NCBI GenBank assembly: GCA_947178145.1
Contig: CAMWXE010000016.1
Coordinates: forward strand, 1-64,000
DNA from: an uncultured Lachnospiraceae bacterium
Lineage (GTDB): Bacteria > Bacillota > Clostridia > Lachnospirales > Lachnospiraceae
Direction of reading: 5' to 3'
Length of the DNA: 64,000 bases
In this document: piece after piece, positions 34,059 to 43,154 of the stretch
Numbering within the stretch: position 1 is the first letter of the stretch
Layout of the letters: every line of letters begins with the position of its first letter
The notes under the pieces: generated by a model
Database searches by the model: none
Told to the model about the DNA's origin: nothing
The model's input: only the letters and a program-made list of their open reading frames with translations
Translations under genes and position numbers: made by a program

Positions 34059-34087
34059 TTGTGATTTTGCAGGTTGTATGATATAAT
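34059..34087 (+). promoter_or_regulatory. Promoter of the GNAT/ABC exporter genes
   Basis: -35 TTGTGA (34059-34064), a 17-nt spacer and a perfect -10 TATAAT (34082-34087). The transcript would have a leader of about 80 nt containing a near-palindrome (GGAAATCCTGATCAGGAATCC). Confidence 0.65.
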
Positions 34088-34176
34088 CTCCATATTGTGA
34101 CAGAGGATGACGACAGGAAATCCTGATCAGGAATCCTGAATTAGGATGAAAGAAAACAGATACTGGGAGGGGATGG

Positions 34177-34698
34177 GTGAAAATGATTTGCGCAATCAGA
34201 AAATGGGAGCTGTCAGATGCAGGCGATCTGGCAGCGGCGCTTTCCAACAAAAACATACTTGACAATCTTCGGGACGGGCTGCCTTACCCTTACACCGAGC
34301 AGGACGCAGCGGATTTTATTTCAGCCATGCTTTCCGCGGATGAAACAGAAACATTTGCCTTTGCAATCGCGGCAGATGACAAAGTGATTGGCAGCATTGG
34401 CGTTTTCCGCCAGGGAAATATTCACAGGCAGACAGCCGAGATGGGATATTACATTGCAGAGGTGTACTGGGGCAGAGGAATCATGACGGAAGCGGTGAGG
34501 CAGACTTGTGAATATGTCTTTGCACAAAGCGACATCATCCGCATCTATGCAGAGCCGTTTGCCGATAATGCAGCATCGTGCAGAGTGCTTGAGAAAGCAG
34601 GATTTCAGTACGAGGGCACGCTGAGAGGCAATGCGGTCAAGAACGGGAATGTCATTGATATGAAGGTGTACGCTTTGCTGAGGAAAAGCTATTATTGA
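34177..34698 (+). CDS. GNAT N-acetyltransferase (RimJ/RimL-like)
   Basis: 173 aa. It opens with CAIRKWELSDAGDLAAALSN and carries the acetyl-CoA loop AEVYWGRGIMTEAVRQTC near residues 97-114 and the C-terminal NAASCRVLEKAGFQYEGTLR near 129-148. It starts at GTG 34177 with GGAGGGG 7-8 nt upstream; ATG 34183 is too far from that site. It is followed closely by a two-gene ABC exporter and could be co-transcribed; acetyltransferases next to multidrug exporters sometimes give drug resistance, but that is inference here. Confidence 0.87.
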   Translation: MKMICAIRKWELSDAGDLAAALSNKNILDNLRDGLPYPYTEQDAADFISAMLSADETETFAFAIAADDKVIGSIGVFRQGNIHRQTAEMGYYIAEVYWGRGIMTEAVRQTCEYVFAQSDIIRIYAEPFADNAASCRVLEKAGFQYEGTLRGNAVKNGNVIDMKVYALLRKSYY

Positions 34699-34747
34699 AC
34701 AGTTATGTGGTGACGAATCAGGAAACGAAAGGACGCAGTTTGGGAAC

Positions 34748-36511
34748 ATGGAACAGTTTCGGTTTATCTGGAAGTATATCAGGCTGCACAAGTGGCAGTA
34801 CATAGGCGGTATCATTACTTTATTTGTATTGGATTTTGCAAATCTCTATATTCCAAAAGTGACAGGCATCATCACAGACGGTCTCGCCGCGCACACGATT
34901 GACAGGGATGGGGTGCTCCGAAATATCGGCATCATTCTTGGAATTGGTCTGACGCTTGCGGTGGGGCGTTTTTTGTGGCGCTATTTTATTTTCGGGGCAT
35001 CGCGGTCGATTGAGCACGAGATCCGCGACAATATGTTTGCGCATCTGGAAACGCTTGACGTGGAGTACTACAACGAGCACAAGACCGGCGACCTTATGAC
35101 ACGCTTCACAAGCGATCTGAACGCAGTGCGCATGGCAATCGGACCAGCTGTCATCGCAGCATTTGACGCGGTGGTCATGACTGTGATGGTGATCGGACAG
35201 ATGATGGTCTATGTCAATATCAGGCTGACACTCATCGCCATCATTCCGATGGTCTTTATAGCGTTCGGAGAGCTTTATTATGGAAAAATCATGCAAAAAC
35301 GCTTTCTGGAGCGCCAGGAGGCCGTGTCAGAGCTCACAGATTTTGTGCAGGAGAGCTTTTCGGGTGTGCGTGTCGTGAAGGCATTCGTGCGCGAGCGGTC
35401 GCAGATTCGGGCATTCGCGAGGGCAAACGCCAATGCAAAAAAGAAAAATCTCAGAATCGCCCAGATGGAATCGATTGTCATTCCGCTGCTGGACGTTGTG
35501 ATCGGTATCAGCAGCCTGCTCACACTTCTGTATGGCGGATATCTTGCGCTTGCAGGGGAGATTACGATCGGGCGCTTTGTCGCGTTTAACCAGTATATTA
35601 CCATGCTCGTGTGGCCGATGCTCGCCTGCGGGGAGGCGATCAACATGTTTTCGCAGGGCGGCGCGGGAATCAGGCGCATACAGGAGGTCTTTGAGGAAAA
35701 ACCGGAGATTGCCGACAGGGAGGACGTGGCGAAGGTAGACCGGATCAAGGGAGATATCCGTCTAAAACATCTTACGTTTATCCACAGGGGACACAGCGAG
35801 CCGACGCTGAAGGACATCAGTCTGGAAATCAGGGCGGGAACCACGCTTGCCGTCATCGGGCGCACCGGAAACGGCAAATCAACGCTCGTCAACTTGCTGC
35901 TGCATCTCTATCAGACGAAGCCGGGTATGATATTTATTGACGGAAGGGATATCAACAGCATTCCGCTGAAAAGCCTGCGCGAACATATTGCCTACGTGCC
36001 GCAGGATAATTTTCTGTTTTCCGACACCCTGAAATCCAACATTGCATTCGGGACAGACAATGAGGAGATGGACGAGATTGTCAGGGCGACAAAGACAGCG
36101 TGCATTCACGACAATATCATCGCATTTCCCGACGGTTACGACACGATTGTGGGAGAGCGGGGCGTCACCCTGTCCGGCGGTCAGAAGCAGAGGAGTTCGA
36201 TCGCGCGGGCATTGAAGAAAGATGCGCCGATTCTGATTCTCGACGATGCGCTCTCCGCGGTGGACACAGACACCGAGGAAAAAATACTCAGCAATTTGAA
36301 GGAAAACAGGCGCGGAAAGACGACGATTCTGATTGCGCACCGTATCTCCACCATACAGAATGCGGATGTCATTCTCGTGCTGGAGGACGGGGAGGCAAAG
36401 GAATGCGGCAGCCACAGGGAACTGATGGAACTTGGAGGCATTTACAGGGATATGTTTGAAAAACAGCAGCTCGAAGCGGCAAAAAATCTGGCAATTTCTA
36501 CAATGAAATAG
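34748..36511 (+). CDS. Heterodimeric multidrug-type ABC exporter, subunit with degenerate ATPase site
   Basis: 587 aa TMD-NBD protein with six membrane helices in residues 1-310. Walker A is GRTGNGKST near 375 and the signature is LSGGQ. In Walker B the catalytic Glu is replaced by Asp (ILILDDALSAVD), the mark of the degenerate half of BmrCD/TM287-288-type heterodimers. It pairs with the next gene, which has a normal Glu. It exports drugs, lipids or peptides; the substrate is unknown. GAAAGGA is about 15 nt upstream of the ATG, a poor spacing. The two genes are 33 bp apart. Confidence 0.9.
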   Translation: MEQFRFIWKYIRLHKWQYIGGIITLFVLDFANLYIPKVTGIITDGLAAHTIDRDGVLRNIGIILGIGLTLAVGRFLWRYFIFGASRSIEHEIRDNMFAHLETLDVEYYNEHKTGDLMTRFTSDLNAVRMAIGPAVIAAFDAVVMTVMVIGQMMVYVNIRLTLIAIIPMVFIAFGELYYGKIMQKRFLERQEAVSELTDFVQESFSGVRVVKAFVRERSQIRAFARANANAKKKNLRIAQMESIVIPLLDVVIGISSLLTLLYGGYLALAGEITIGRFVAFNQYITMLVWPMLACGEAINMFSQGGAGIRRIQEVFEEKPEIADREDVAKVDRIKGDIRLKHLTFIHRGHSEPTLKDISLEIRAGTTLAVIGRTGNGKSTLVNLLLHLYQTKPGMIFIDGRDINSIPLKSLREHIAYVPQDNFLFSDTLKSNIAFGTDNEEMDEIVRATKTACIHDNIIAFPDGYDTIVGERGVTLSGGQKQRSSIARALKKDAPILILDDALSAVDTDTEEKILSNLKENRRGKTTILIAHRISTIQNADVILVLEDGEAKECGSHRELMELGGIYRDMFEKQQLEAAKNLAISTMK

Positions 36512-36544
36512 AGTTAAGCAGTATTTTTTGGGAAGGATGTTTTT

Positions 36545-38290
36545 ATGAAACGGTTATTAGGATATTTAAAACCACATAAATGGATGATGCTTCTCTCCTC
36601 GGTGCTTGTCATCGCGCTGATTGGCGTGGAGCTCTACAAGCCGATTATCATCGGAAATGCCATTGACAATTACATTGGCAGCTACGGGCAGCCGGGGGTG
36701 AACCTTGCGATGGAGGAGGCCTTTTGCGGAATCCTGCGCGCCGGAGGGCTGTACGCCGTGATGCTCCTGCTGGGCTTTGTGTTTAACGCGTCCAATACAT
36801 GGATTCTGCAGAACATCGGCCAGTCCATTATCTATAAAATGCGCGAGGAAGTCTTTACACACATTCACAGTCTTTCCGTCAATTTCTTTAACACGCAGCC
36901 GGTGGGAAAGCTTGTGACCAGGGTGTCAAACGATACGGAGGCTGTCAATGAGCTGTTCTCGCAGATTCTGGCAAAGCTGTTCAAAAATTCGGTGAAAATC
37001 ATCGGTTTTGCGGTTGTGATGCTCTCGATTGATGTGCGCATGGCATTGTATTCTTTTATCCTGATTCCGTTTGTGACAGGACTGACGTTCTTTTTCCGCT
37101 ATATGTCAAGGAAAGCGTACCGATTGACAAGAACGCGCATCACGGAGCTGAACACCTTTTTGTCCGAGCATATTTCCGGCATGAAGCTGATACAGATTTT
37201 TGCGCGGGAGAAAGAGAAATACAAGGAATTTGAGTGGAAGAGCGAGCAGCTTTTCCGGGCGAACTGGCGCGAGGTCATGACCTTTGCCATCTTCCGCCCG
37301 TCCATTTACATGCTTTCGGTCTTTGCGATGGTGATTGTAATCGGTCAGGGGAGCGCGTCCGTGCTGGCAGGAACAGTTTCGCTGGGAACGCTGTTTGTGT
37401 TTATCAACTATATCAGCTCCTTTTTCGAACCGATTCAGGAGCTTGCAGAGCAGTTTGGAACGCTGCAGTCCTCGCTGGCATCTGCGGAGAAGATTTTCTC
37501 GATTCTGGATGAAAAAGCGGAGATTGTGAATCCAGAGAATCCCACAGCAGTCGTGATTCGCGGCAGGATTGAGTTCAGGCATGTCTGGTTTGCTTACGAA
37601 AAGGACGATTATATCCTAAAGGACGTAAGTTTTTGCATTGAGCCGGGCGAAAAGGTGGCGTTTGTGGGGGCGACCGGCGCGGGCAAGTCCTCTATTCTGA
37701 ATCTGATTGGGCGCTATTACGATATCCAGCGGGGAGAAATTCTGATTGACGGCGTGAGCATCAGGGAGATTGACAAGGATGCCCTGCGGCGCGCGATTGG
37801 GCAGGTCCAGCAGGATGTGTTTATTTTCACGGGGGACATCAAAGGCAATATCTCGCTGGACAATGAGGATATATCGCGGGAGGAAATCGAGCGCGCGGCC
37901 CGCATTGTAAACGCGGATTCCTTTATCAGCAAAATGCCGAATGGGTTTGATGAACCGGTAACGGAGCGCGGAAGCACGCTCTCGGCGGGACAGCGACAGC
38001 TCCTTTCCTTTGCGCGGACGCTCGCCTACCAGCCGACGATCCTCGTGTTGGATGAGGCGACTGCCAACATCGATACCGAGACAGAGAGCCTGATCACGCA
38101 GGCGTTGGAAAAGCTGATGGAGGGGCGCACGACCATCATGGTAGCGCACCGTCTCTCCACGATTCAGCACGCGGACAAGATTATCGTCATGCACAAAGGC
38201 GAGATCAGGGAGAGCGGCTCGCATCAGGAGCTTCTGCAGCTGGGTGGTATGTATAAGAAGCTGTATGATCTGCAGCTGGTGGAGGCGTGA
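36545..38290 (+). CDS. Heterodimeric multidrug-type ABC exporter, catalytic subunit
   Basis: 581 aa TMD-NBD partner of the preceding gene. Walker A is GATGAGKSS near residue 370, the signature is LSAGQRQ, Walker B ILVLDEATANID has the catalytic Glu, and the H-loop is in MVAHRLST. The LSAGQ signature here completes the degenerate site, and the other protein's LSGGQ completes the catalytic site, as in BmrCD-like pairs. GGAAGGA before the ATG is the ribosome site. The order and intergenic gap fit a two-gene operon. Confidence 0.9.
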   Translation: MKRLLGYLKPHKWMMLLSSVLVIALIGVELYKPIIIGNAIDNYIGSYGQPGVNLAMEEAFCGILRAGGLYAVMLLLGFVFNASNTWILQNIGQSIIYKMREEVFTHIHSLSVNFFNTQPVGKLVTRVSNDTEAVNELFSQILAKLFKNSVKIIGFAVVMLSIDVRMALYSFILIPFVTGLTFFFRYMSRKAYRLTRTRITELNTFLSEHISGMKLIQIFAREKEKYKEFEWKSEQLFRANWREVMTFAIFRPSIYMLSVFAMVIVIGQGSASVLAGTVSLGTLFVFINYISSFFEPIQELAEQFGTLQSSLASAEKIFSILDEKAEIVNPENPTAVVIRGRIEFRHVWFAYEKDDYILKDVSFCIEPGEKVAFVGATGAGKSSILNLIGRYYDIQRGEILIDGVSIREIDKDALRRAIGQVQQDVFIFTGDIKGNISLDNEDISREEIERAARIVNADSFISKMPNGFDEPVTERGSTLSAGQRQLLSFARTLAYQPTILVLDEATANIDTETESLITQALEKLMEGRTTIMVAHRLSTIQHADKIIVMHKGEIRESGSHQELLQLGGMYKKLYDLQLVEA

Positions 38291-38441
38291 CTGGATGCTG
38301 CACCGGCTTTGATGTGCGAAGAATTGATTAACATAACAAAATTGTTCTTTCAAAAAGAAACGATGAAAATCTTGATTTTGTAAAATGGCAGGAATATAAT
38401 AAAAGGCGGAAACTATTTTTATACTTAGGAGGAGATAGAAA

Positions 38442-39017
38442 GTGGGAAGCTATTACAAGCATACGAGAACCGAAAAGATTGATGTGCCATATTCGTTTCG
38501 CTGTGAGCAGTGCATGAAAGACAGTGGTCCGAGGGTAGCGGTCATATATGGTATGCAGGCGGAGATCAACAGCTATTACAAAGAGCTGGAAGACAAAAAG
38601 AAGGAGAAACTGAACGAGATGGCGCACAAGAATCTTGTGAAGGCGGTGAAAGATGCACATCGCAATGCTGCAGAAAAACAGATTTATGTGAAGGCTTTTA
38701 AAGATCAGTGTCCGTTTTGCAATAAACCACAGTCATGGGCAGTCAGCGGTATCAAGAAAGAGATGTTTAGTACACCGATCGTCTGTGTTATTGTTGGAAT
38801 TATCGTGGGTTTATGCTGCTATTTTGCTTCAGGACTTGATGAGAAATTGATACTTGCCCTTGCTGCTGTGGGAATTAGTCTTGTGGTGGCAGCAGGATTT
38901 CTTCTAGTTAACATTATAAAAGTAGCGCGCAAAAAGAAACAGACTTCCACGGCTGTGCAGAAAAATATACCCGTTATTGAATGGAACGCGGTACAGTACA
39001 TTCTAAATGAGCAGTAG
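38442..39017 (+). CDS. Membrane protein with N-terminal zinc-ribbon-like cysteines
   Basis: 191 aa, family not recognised. Two CXXC pairs, FRCEQCMK near residues 20-25 and QCPFCNKP near 90-94, could form a zinc ribbon split by a charged helical stretch (40-80). Two membrane helices follow near 113-130 and 136-157, then a short basic tail. It starts at GTG 38442, with AGGAGGAG upstream. It lies downstream of the exporter without clear coupling. The arrangement resembles small Clostridia membrane proteins of unknown role. Confidence 0.65.
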   Translation: MGSYYKHTRTEKIDVPYSFRCEQCMKDSGPRVAVIYGMQAEINSYYKELEDKKKEKLNEMAHKNLVKAVKDAHRNAAEKQIYVKAFKDQCPFCNKPQSWAVSGIKKEMFSTPIVCVIVGIIVGLCCYFASGLDEKLILALAAVGISLVVAAGFLLVNIIKVARKKKQTSTAVQKNIPVIEWNAVQYILNEQ

Positions 39018-39429
39018 TACCAAGGAGGAAGTCCGCTCTACCGTTTCATTTGGCTCATCAGGCAAAATGAAAATGAGTATATTGCAATGCGAATCGAAAA
39101 GCTGATAAGTGTGATATCATCTTAAAAATGGTTCAGGAAACAAATACATATCTGGTGGGAAGATAGTGCACCTGGGAGAAATCTTAGGTGCTTTTCTTAT
39201 ATTCTGATTACAGGAGTTATAATACGCTGCAGGAAGCCCAAAAGCACGTACAAGCTCACTGAGACTGGCATCACGAATTTCAGGGAGAATGTGGAGATGC
39301 TGAAAAATATGCTGAAAAGCATGGGGCAGGGAATAGAACGGATTAAGATGAAATGAGACGCTGCACAGAACGGTCAGGGACTGCTGGGTAAGGAACTGCG
39401 CAGCGGCAAAGACAGGGAGGGCGGGGTAT
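39018..39429 (+). other. Intergenic region with possible gene fragment
   Basis: No supported gene lies in this 410-bp stretch. A short plus-strand frame ends KLTETGITNFRENVEMLKNM plus LKSMGQGIERIKMK before a stop near 39357, reading like the C-terminal helix of an unknown protein without any start. The hairpin GCACCTGGGAGAAATCTTAGGTGC near 39166-39190, followed by TTTTCTT, could be a terminator for the 38442 gene. Confidence 0.4.
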
Positions 39430-39852
39430 TTGATTTCGCTCTCGCTGCACGATGTTCTTTGGCTGACTGCAGCAGTAATCAAAGTGAGTGCTCTGCTCTT
39501 TGCCGTTGAATATCAGGCGATTTTAATCTATTTTTCAAAAAAGAATTTGACGGCGATACAGTTGAGGAGCGTGCGAAAAGAAGGGAGACATGAGCGGACT
39601 TGTGTTCTGGTAATCGCGGGAATCGGCTTGTTTGTCTGCGCGATGCTGCTGTTGCGGCAAAAGGATACTTTGCATGAAATGCTCAGTATCGTGGTCTGCC
39701 TGGCCGGAATGTACATGATTCTGTCGTACGGCGGAAGTCTGACGCTCAGGATTCTCAAGGCATTTAGGACGAGCAGAGCCAGGAGGATTTTTATGGGCAG
39801 ATTATTAAAAAATTTTGTGACAACCAGCCCTTCTGATGCGTCTTATCTATGA
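39430..39852 (+). CDS. Small membrane protein upstream of an ECF sigma factor
   Basis: 140 aa if TTG 39430 is used. There are three probable membrane helices (about 10-33, 57-77, 84-104), with basic loops between them (FSKKNLTAIQLRSVRKEGRH). No family is recognised. There is no good ribosome site at the TTG; the ATG-containing body may start elsewhere, so the 5' end is uncertain. It lies 34 bp ahead of the sigma factor and could belong to its operon. Confidence 0.45.
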   Translation: MISLSLHDVLWLTAAVIKVSALLFAVEYQAILIYFSKKNLTAIQLRSVRKEGRHERTCVLVIAGIGLFVCAMLLLRQKDTLHEMLSIVVCLAGMYMILSYGGSLTLRILKAFRTSRARRIFMGRLLKNFVTTSPSDASYL

Positions 39853-39885
39853 GATCTCAAACAGAAGAAGAAAGGAGATGCATTC

Positions 39886-40350
39886 ATGCATGATGTGATA
39901 GAGCTGTTTCATCTGTATAAGGACGATGTATACAGGCTGGCAGTCAGCTATACGCACTCGGTTCATGACGCGGAAGATGTCTGCCAGACGGTTTTTTTGA
40001 AACTGATGGAACAAAATGAACTTACGCCCGGGAAAGAGAAAGCATGGCTGATGCAGGTAGCTGCCAACCAGTGCCGCAGTCTGTTGCGCTCTGTCTGGTG
40101 GAAGAGAACGGAGCCGTTAGAAGAGGATGTAAAGGAAGAAAATTTGTTCGAACAGCCAGAACAGCAGGATGTATGGGAATGTATTAGAAGGCTGAAGCCC
40201 AAATATCGTATCGTAGTATATCTGTTTTACTATGAGGAGTATACGGTAAAGGAAATTGCGGAATTGTTACATATCTCCGGCACGGCTGTCACAACAAGAT
40301 TGTCGCGGGCAAGACGGATTTTGGAGGAAGAGTTGAAGGAGGAGGTCTGA
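39886..40350 (+). CDS. ECF-type sigma-70 factor
   Basis: 154 aa. Region 2 covers YKDDVYRLAVSYTHSVHDAE and DVCQTVFLKLME near residues 12-45. Region 4 HTH is YTVKEIAELLHISGTAVTTR near 116-136, with LSRARRIL. AAAGGAG lies 9 nt before the ATG. It is followed after 3 nt by a single-span protein, the likely anti-sigma factor, and then by a lipoprotein, forming an ECF signalling operon. The regulon is not evident. Confidence 0.9.
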   Translation: MHDVIELFHLYKDDVYRLAVSYTHSVHDAEDVCQTVFLKLMEQNELTPGKEKAWLMQVAANQCRSLLRSVWWKRTEPLEEDVKEENLFEQPEQQDVWECIRRLKPKYRIVVYLFYYEEYTVKEIAELLHISGTAVTTRLSRARRILEEELKEEV

Positions 40351-40353
40351 TTC

Positions 40354-40974
40354 ATGCAGAAAAGATTTCAGGAAGTATATGAACAGGTTCGGATGCCGGA
40401 GGAATGCAGCCGGCGCATAGAACAGGCGATGCGGAGCAAAAGAGCGGGCGCGTTGAAACCTTTTGCGGGATACCGGCGGATATCCAGAATTGCGGTCGCG
40501 TTGACAGGCGTGCTGCTGTTTCTGCTGACAAACGTAACCGTGTACGCCTGCACCGGAAGAGGGATTATCGGCCGGTTTGTCTCTTTTGCGGACAATGCCG
40601 TATTTACAAGAGAGAAAGATGAGAATGGCAATAACATTTCCACTGCCACCCTGGATACCTCCGATGCGACAGCGCCGGCAGAATTCAGGGATGGACATCT
40701 CTGGTTTACGGCGAATGGAGAAAACATTGACATTACGAGTCAGGTCTCTGAGGACGATGCCTTTGTCTATCAATACAGGGACGGGGAGGGAATCACCCAT
40801 TATCTGATTGTGGGCGGTGCGCCGGAAACCTTCGGGTATGCAGAGTTTCTGTATGATGAGACGCAAATGCCGGAATGGATCGGGGGATATTTTACAGCGG
40901 GAAAAGTGGGGGAAACGCTGAACCCTGACTGGCTGGAGAATGCGAAGAAAGAACTGGGCATTCCATGGCCGTAG
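40354..40974 (+). CDS. Probable anti-sigma factor (DUF4179-like, single-pass)
   Basis: 206 aa. The N-terminus carries CSRRIEQAMRSKR near residues 18-30, a block often seen at the cytoplasmic side of DUF4179-type anti-sigmas. One membrane span follows near 45-64 (IAVALTGVLLFLLTNVTVYA), then an extracytoplasmic domain of about 140 residues. It is translated 3 nt after the ECF sigma factor with GGAGGAGG as ribosome site, the normal sigma/anti-sigma order. The cue is unknown. Confidence 0.75.
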   Translation: MQKRFQEVYEQVRMPEECSRRIEQAMRSKRAGALKPFAGYRRISRIAVALTGVLLFLLTNVTVYACTGRGIIGRFVSFADNAVFTREKDENGNNISTATLDTSDATAPAEFRDGHLWFTANGENIDITSQVSEDDAFVYQYRDGEGITHYLIVGGAPETFGYAEFLYDETQMPEWIGGYFTAGKVGETLNPDWLENAKKELGIPWP

Positions 40975-41020
40975 ACATTGGCTGTGGAAGTTCGTGAACG
41001 GAAAATGGAGGGGAATAATC

Positions 41021-42250
41021 ATGAAGAATAAACTGACAAAAACAGTGATAACAATATTGACAGCGGCTTGTATGACTGGCTGCGGTGCGGAGCATTTTGC
41101 AGGACAGCATTTGGAGGGAATGAAGACAGAGTATGTTGAAGCAGCGTTTGCTTATGAGAACATGTCGCAGACCAGGGACGAGGTGCTTCCAAAGCAGCAG
41201 GGGACAGATATACAGCCATTGAATACGGAATTGTTTGACGGAAACGCGGTACGTATTTGGAAAGGGAAAGAGAATACGCTGCTGGCGCAAAAAGAGGACA
41301 CCCTGTATCTCTATGATGTGGTGTCGGCACAGATCAAGGCAGAGACACAGACGGAGCACTGGAACTGGGTGGACGTTTATCCGTACAAAGACGGGTATTG
41401 CGCGATTGGACAGATTATAAAGGGCAAACCCAATGAAGATACAGCATCGGGCGGCGGACCGATGATGATGGTGGCAGAGGAAATGGATGTGGAATGCATG
41501 AGCGTTTTTTATGATGACTCCTTGAAAGAGATGCGCAAAGTGTCACTGTTTGACATTGTGGAAAATGCGGAAGTGGCTGTATGGTCCGTCTCGCCGGACG
41601 GCGCGATGCTGGGGTGCTTTGACCAGTGGGAGGGATTAAACCTTTATGATATTCAGAATCAGAAAAAAGTGAATTTGCTGGAGCCGGGAGATGAGGGAAA
41701 ATGCCCGGAGCTTCTGACAATCGATGCAATGTTCTTTGATGCAGATAACAGCCAGGTGGTCTTTACGGGGCAGACGAATCAGAATGGCAGAACCGTTGCG
41801 TCATGGGGCAGAATCCGCACAGACGGAACGGGATTGGAAAACCATATCTTACAACATAATCTGGGCATGGCATCAGGGTACGGTGACGGAAAGCTGCTGC
41901 TTGGAGAGGACAGCATATTTTTTAAAGGGGCAATGGGATTTGTCAATCAGGAGACAGGAGAGGCGGTGTACAAGACAGATTTAAAAGGCGCTTTGCCGAT
42001 GAGTGGACCATTTTATTCAGATGATGGAACGATTTTTGCCACGGCTGCCCTGGACACGAACCAGATGGAGCTGACAGTCTGGCGGACACAAGATTTTTCC
42101 CCGCTATCTAAGGAAGTGATCCAGGATGACAGGGAGGAGATGTTCTACCGCGCTCCGCAAGTCTGCCTGTTTCCTGAGATTAGGGTATGCATTGTCTGTA
42201 TGGGAGGGCACAATGACATCCCGCAGAAGGCAGTGCTAGTGCATTATTAA
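41021..42250 (+). CDS. Lipoprotein with beta-propeller-like repeats, last gene of the ECF operon
   Basis: 409 aa. The ORF frame reaches back to 40940, but GGAGGGG before ATG 41021 gives MKNKLTKTVITILTAACMTG with lipobox CMTGC and Cys21. The mature part has repeated blade-like blocks (VWSVSPDGAMLGCFDQ, MFFDADNSQVVFTGQT, FYSDDGTIFATAALDT), as in WD40/TolB-like propellers. It is probably exposed on the membrane surface and may monitor the envelope for the sigma/anti-sigma pair. The exact function is unknown. Confidence 0.72.
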   Translation: MKNKLTKTVITILTAACMTGCGAEHFAGQHLEGMKTEYVEAAFAYENMSQTRDEVLPKQQGTDIQPLNTELFDGNAVRIWKGKENTLLAQKEDTLYLYDVVSAQIKAETQTEHWNWVDVYPYKDGYCAIGQIIKGKPNEDTASGGGPMMMVAEEMDVECMSVFYDDSLKEMRKVSLFDIVENAEVAVWSVSPDGAMLGCFDQWEGLNLYDIQNQKKVNLLEPGDEGKCPELLTIDAMFFDADNSQVVFTGQTNQNGRTVASWGRIRTDGTGLENHILQHNLGMASGYGDGKLLLGEDSIFFKGAMGFVNQETGEAVYKTDLKGALPMSGPFYSDDGTIFATAALDTNQMELTVWRTQDFSPLSKEVIQDDREEMFYRAPQVCLFPEIRVCIVCMGGHNDIPQKAVLVHY

Positions 42251-42340
42251 ACATTAAAACAGTGTCATATGTGATGCAATTTCAGCGATGGGAAACGATA
42301 CTTCACACTATGAATTTCTCACCTGCTTTCGGGCAGAAAA

Positions 42341-42371
42341 CAGCGGTAAATCTGAGATCGATTTACCGCTG
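42341..42371. terminator. Hairpin terminator between convergent genes
   Basis: CAGCGGTAAATC (42341-42352) pairs with GATTTACCGCTG (42360-42371) around a 7-nt loop, a perfect 12-bp stem. It lies between the ECF-operon lipoprotein (+) and the ABC-2 permease (-). TTT-rich sequence follows on the plus strand. Confidence 0.75.
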
Positions 42372-42395
42372 TCTGGTTTATGACAGTTTCCAGGC

Positions 42396-43154
42396 CTATA
42401 GCTCTTTTGTTTTAAAAAGCCTAATTGCTATCAGCAATCCCATAATTGATATAATTACTGAAGTCAAAGTGGGCAGAATAAAATCAGACGGGGCTGCTAC
42501 GCCGGAGATCAAATCTATATTTTGTGTCGTTAAATTCAATGGACTGAATTTGGCAAGTGGTTCTATCATTCCGAGCAGGGATATAATCGCTGCAATACCG
42601 CCGGTAAAAAGTATACTTGTGAATGTCTGCTGAAACAAAACACAACCAATCATAAGAATGCTTAAATACAAAAAGCCAGCAAACCAAAGAGCAAGTGCAG
42701 CAAATGCAACATTAGAGAGTTTCGTATCTACCCATAAAAACGCAGTATAACCATAAGTAAAAGCGTAGCTGGTCCAATAACTGATTGTCATAAAAACGGC
42801 TGCTACGGTATATTTAGCGAGGATAACGTTTTTACGCGAAAGTCCTTTTGTTACCATTAAAACTAAAGTTCCTTTGGAATATTCACTGGAAAGACAACTG
42901 CCATATAGAATAATAAAGGCGCTAAATCCTACACCAGAAATATTTTTATAAAATTGTTTCCATGCGTCTAAAGCAACGGGTTCTGAACTCATTTCCATAT
43001 CTGCTGATAATGCCGATAAAATCTCCGGTGTAAACTTAGCAAGAAATGCACTCATCATACCAAAAATCAAAAAGACAGCAAACAAGATAAGAAAACGATA
43101 ATTTTTTATATTCTCTGCAAATTCTTTTCTTACAAATGCAAGATAACCACTCAT
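42396..43154 (-). CDS. ABC-2 type transporter permease
   Basis: 252 aa with six probable membrane spans. Starting MSGYLAFVRKEFAENIKNYR, it shows the usual N-terminal cytoplasmic amphipathic stretch, one span near 22-42, then a loop and spans in 90-245. The segment EYSKGTLVLMVTKGLSRKNV matches the coupling region of ABC-2 permeases. It overlaps the ATPase gene upstream (43151) by 4 nt in an ATGA arrangement, so the two form one transporter. The substrate is unknown. Confidence 0.85.
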   Translation of the reverse strand: MSGYLAFVRKEFAENIKNYRFLILFAVFLIFGMMSAFLAKFTPEILSALSADMEMSSEPVALDAWKQFYKNISGVGFSAFIILYGSCLSSEYSKGTLVLMVTKGLSRKNVILAKYTVAAVFMTISYWTSYAFTYGYTAFLWVDTKLSNVAFAALALWFAGFLYLSILMIGCVLFQQTFTSILFTGGIAAIISLLGMIEPLAKFSPLNLTTQNIDLISGVAAPSDFILPTLTSVIISIMGLLIAIRLFKTKEL

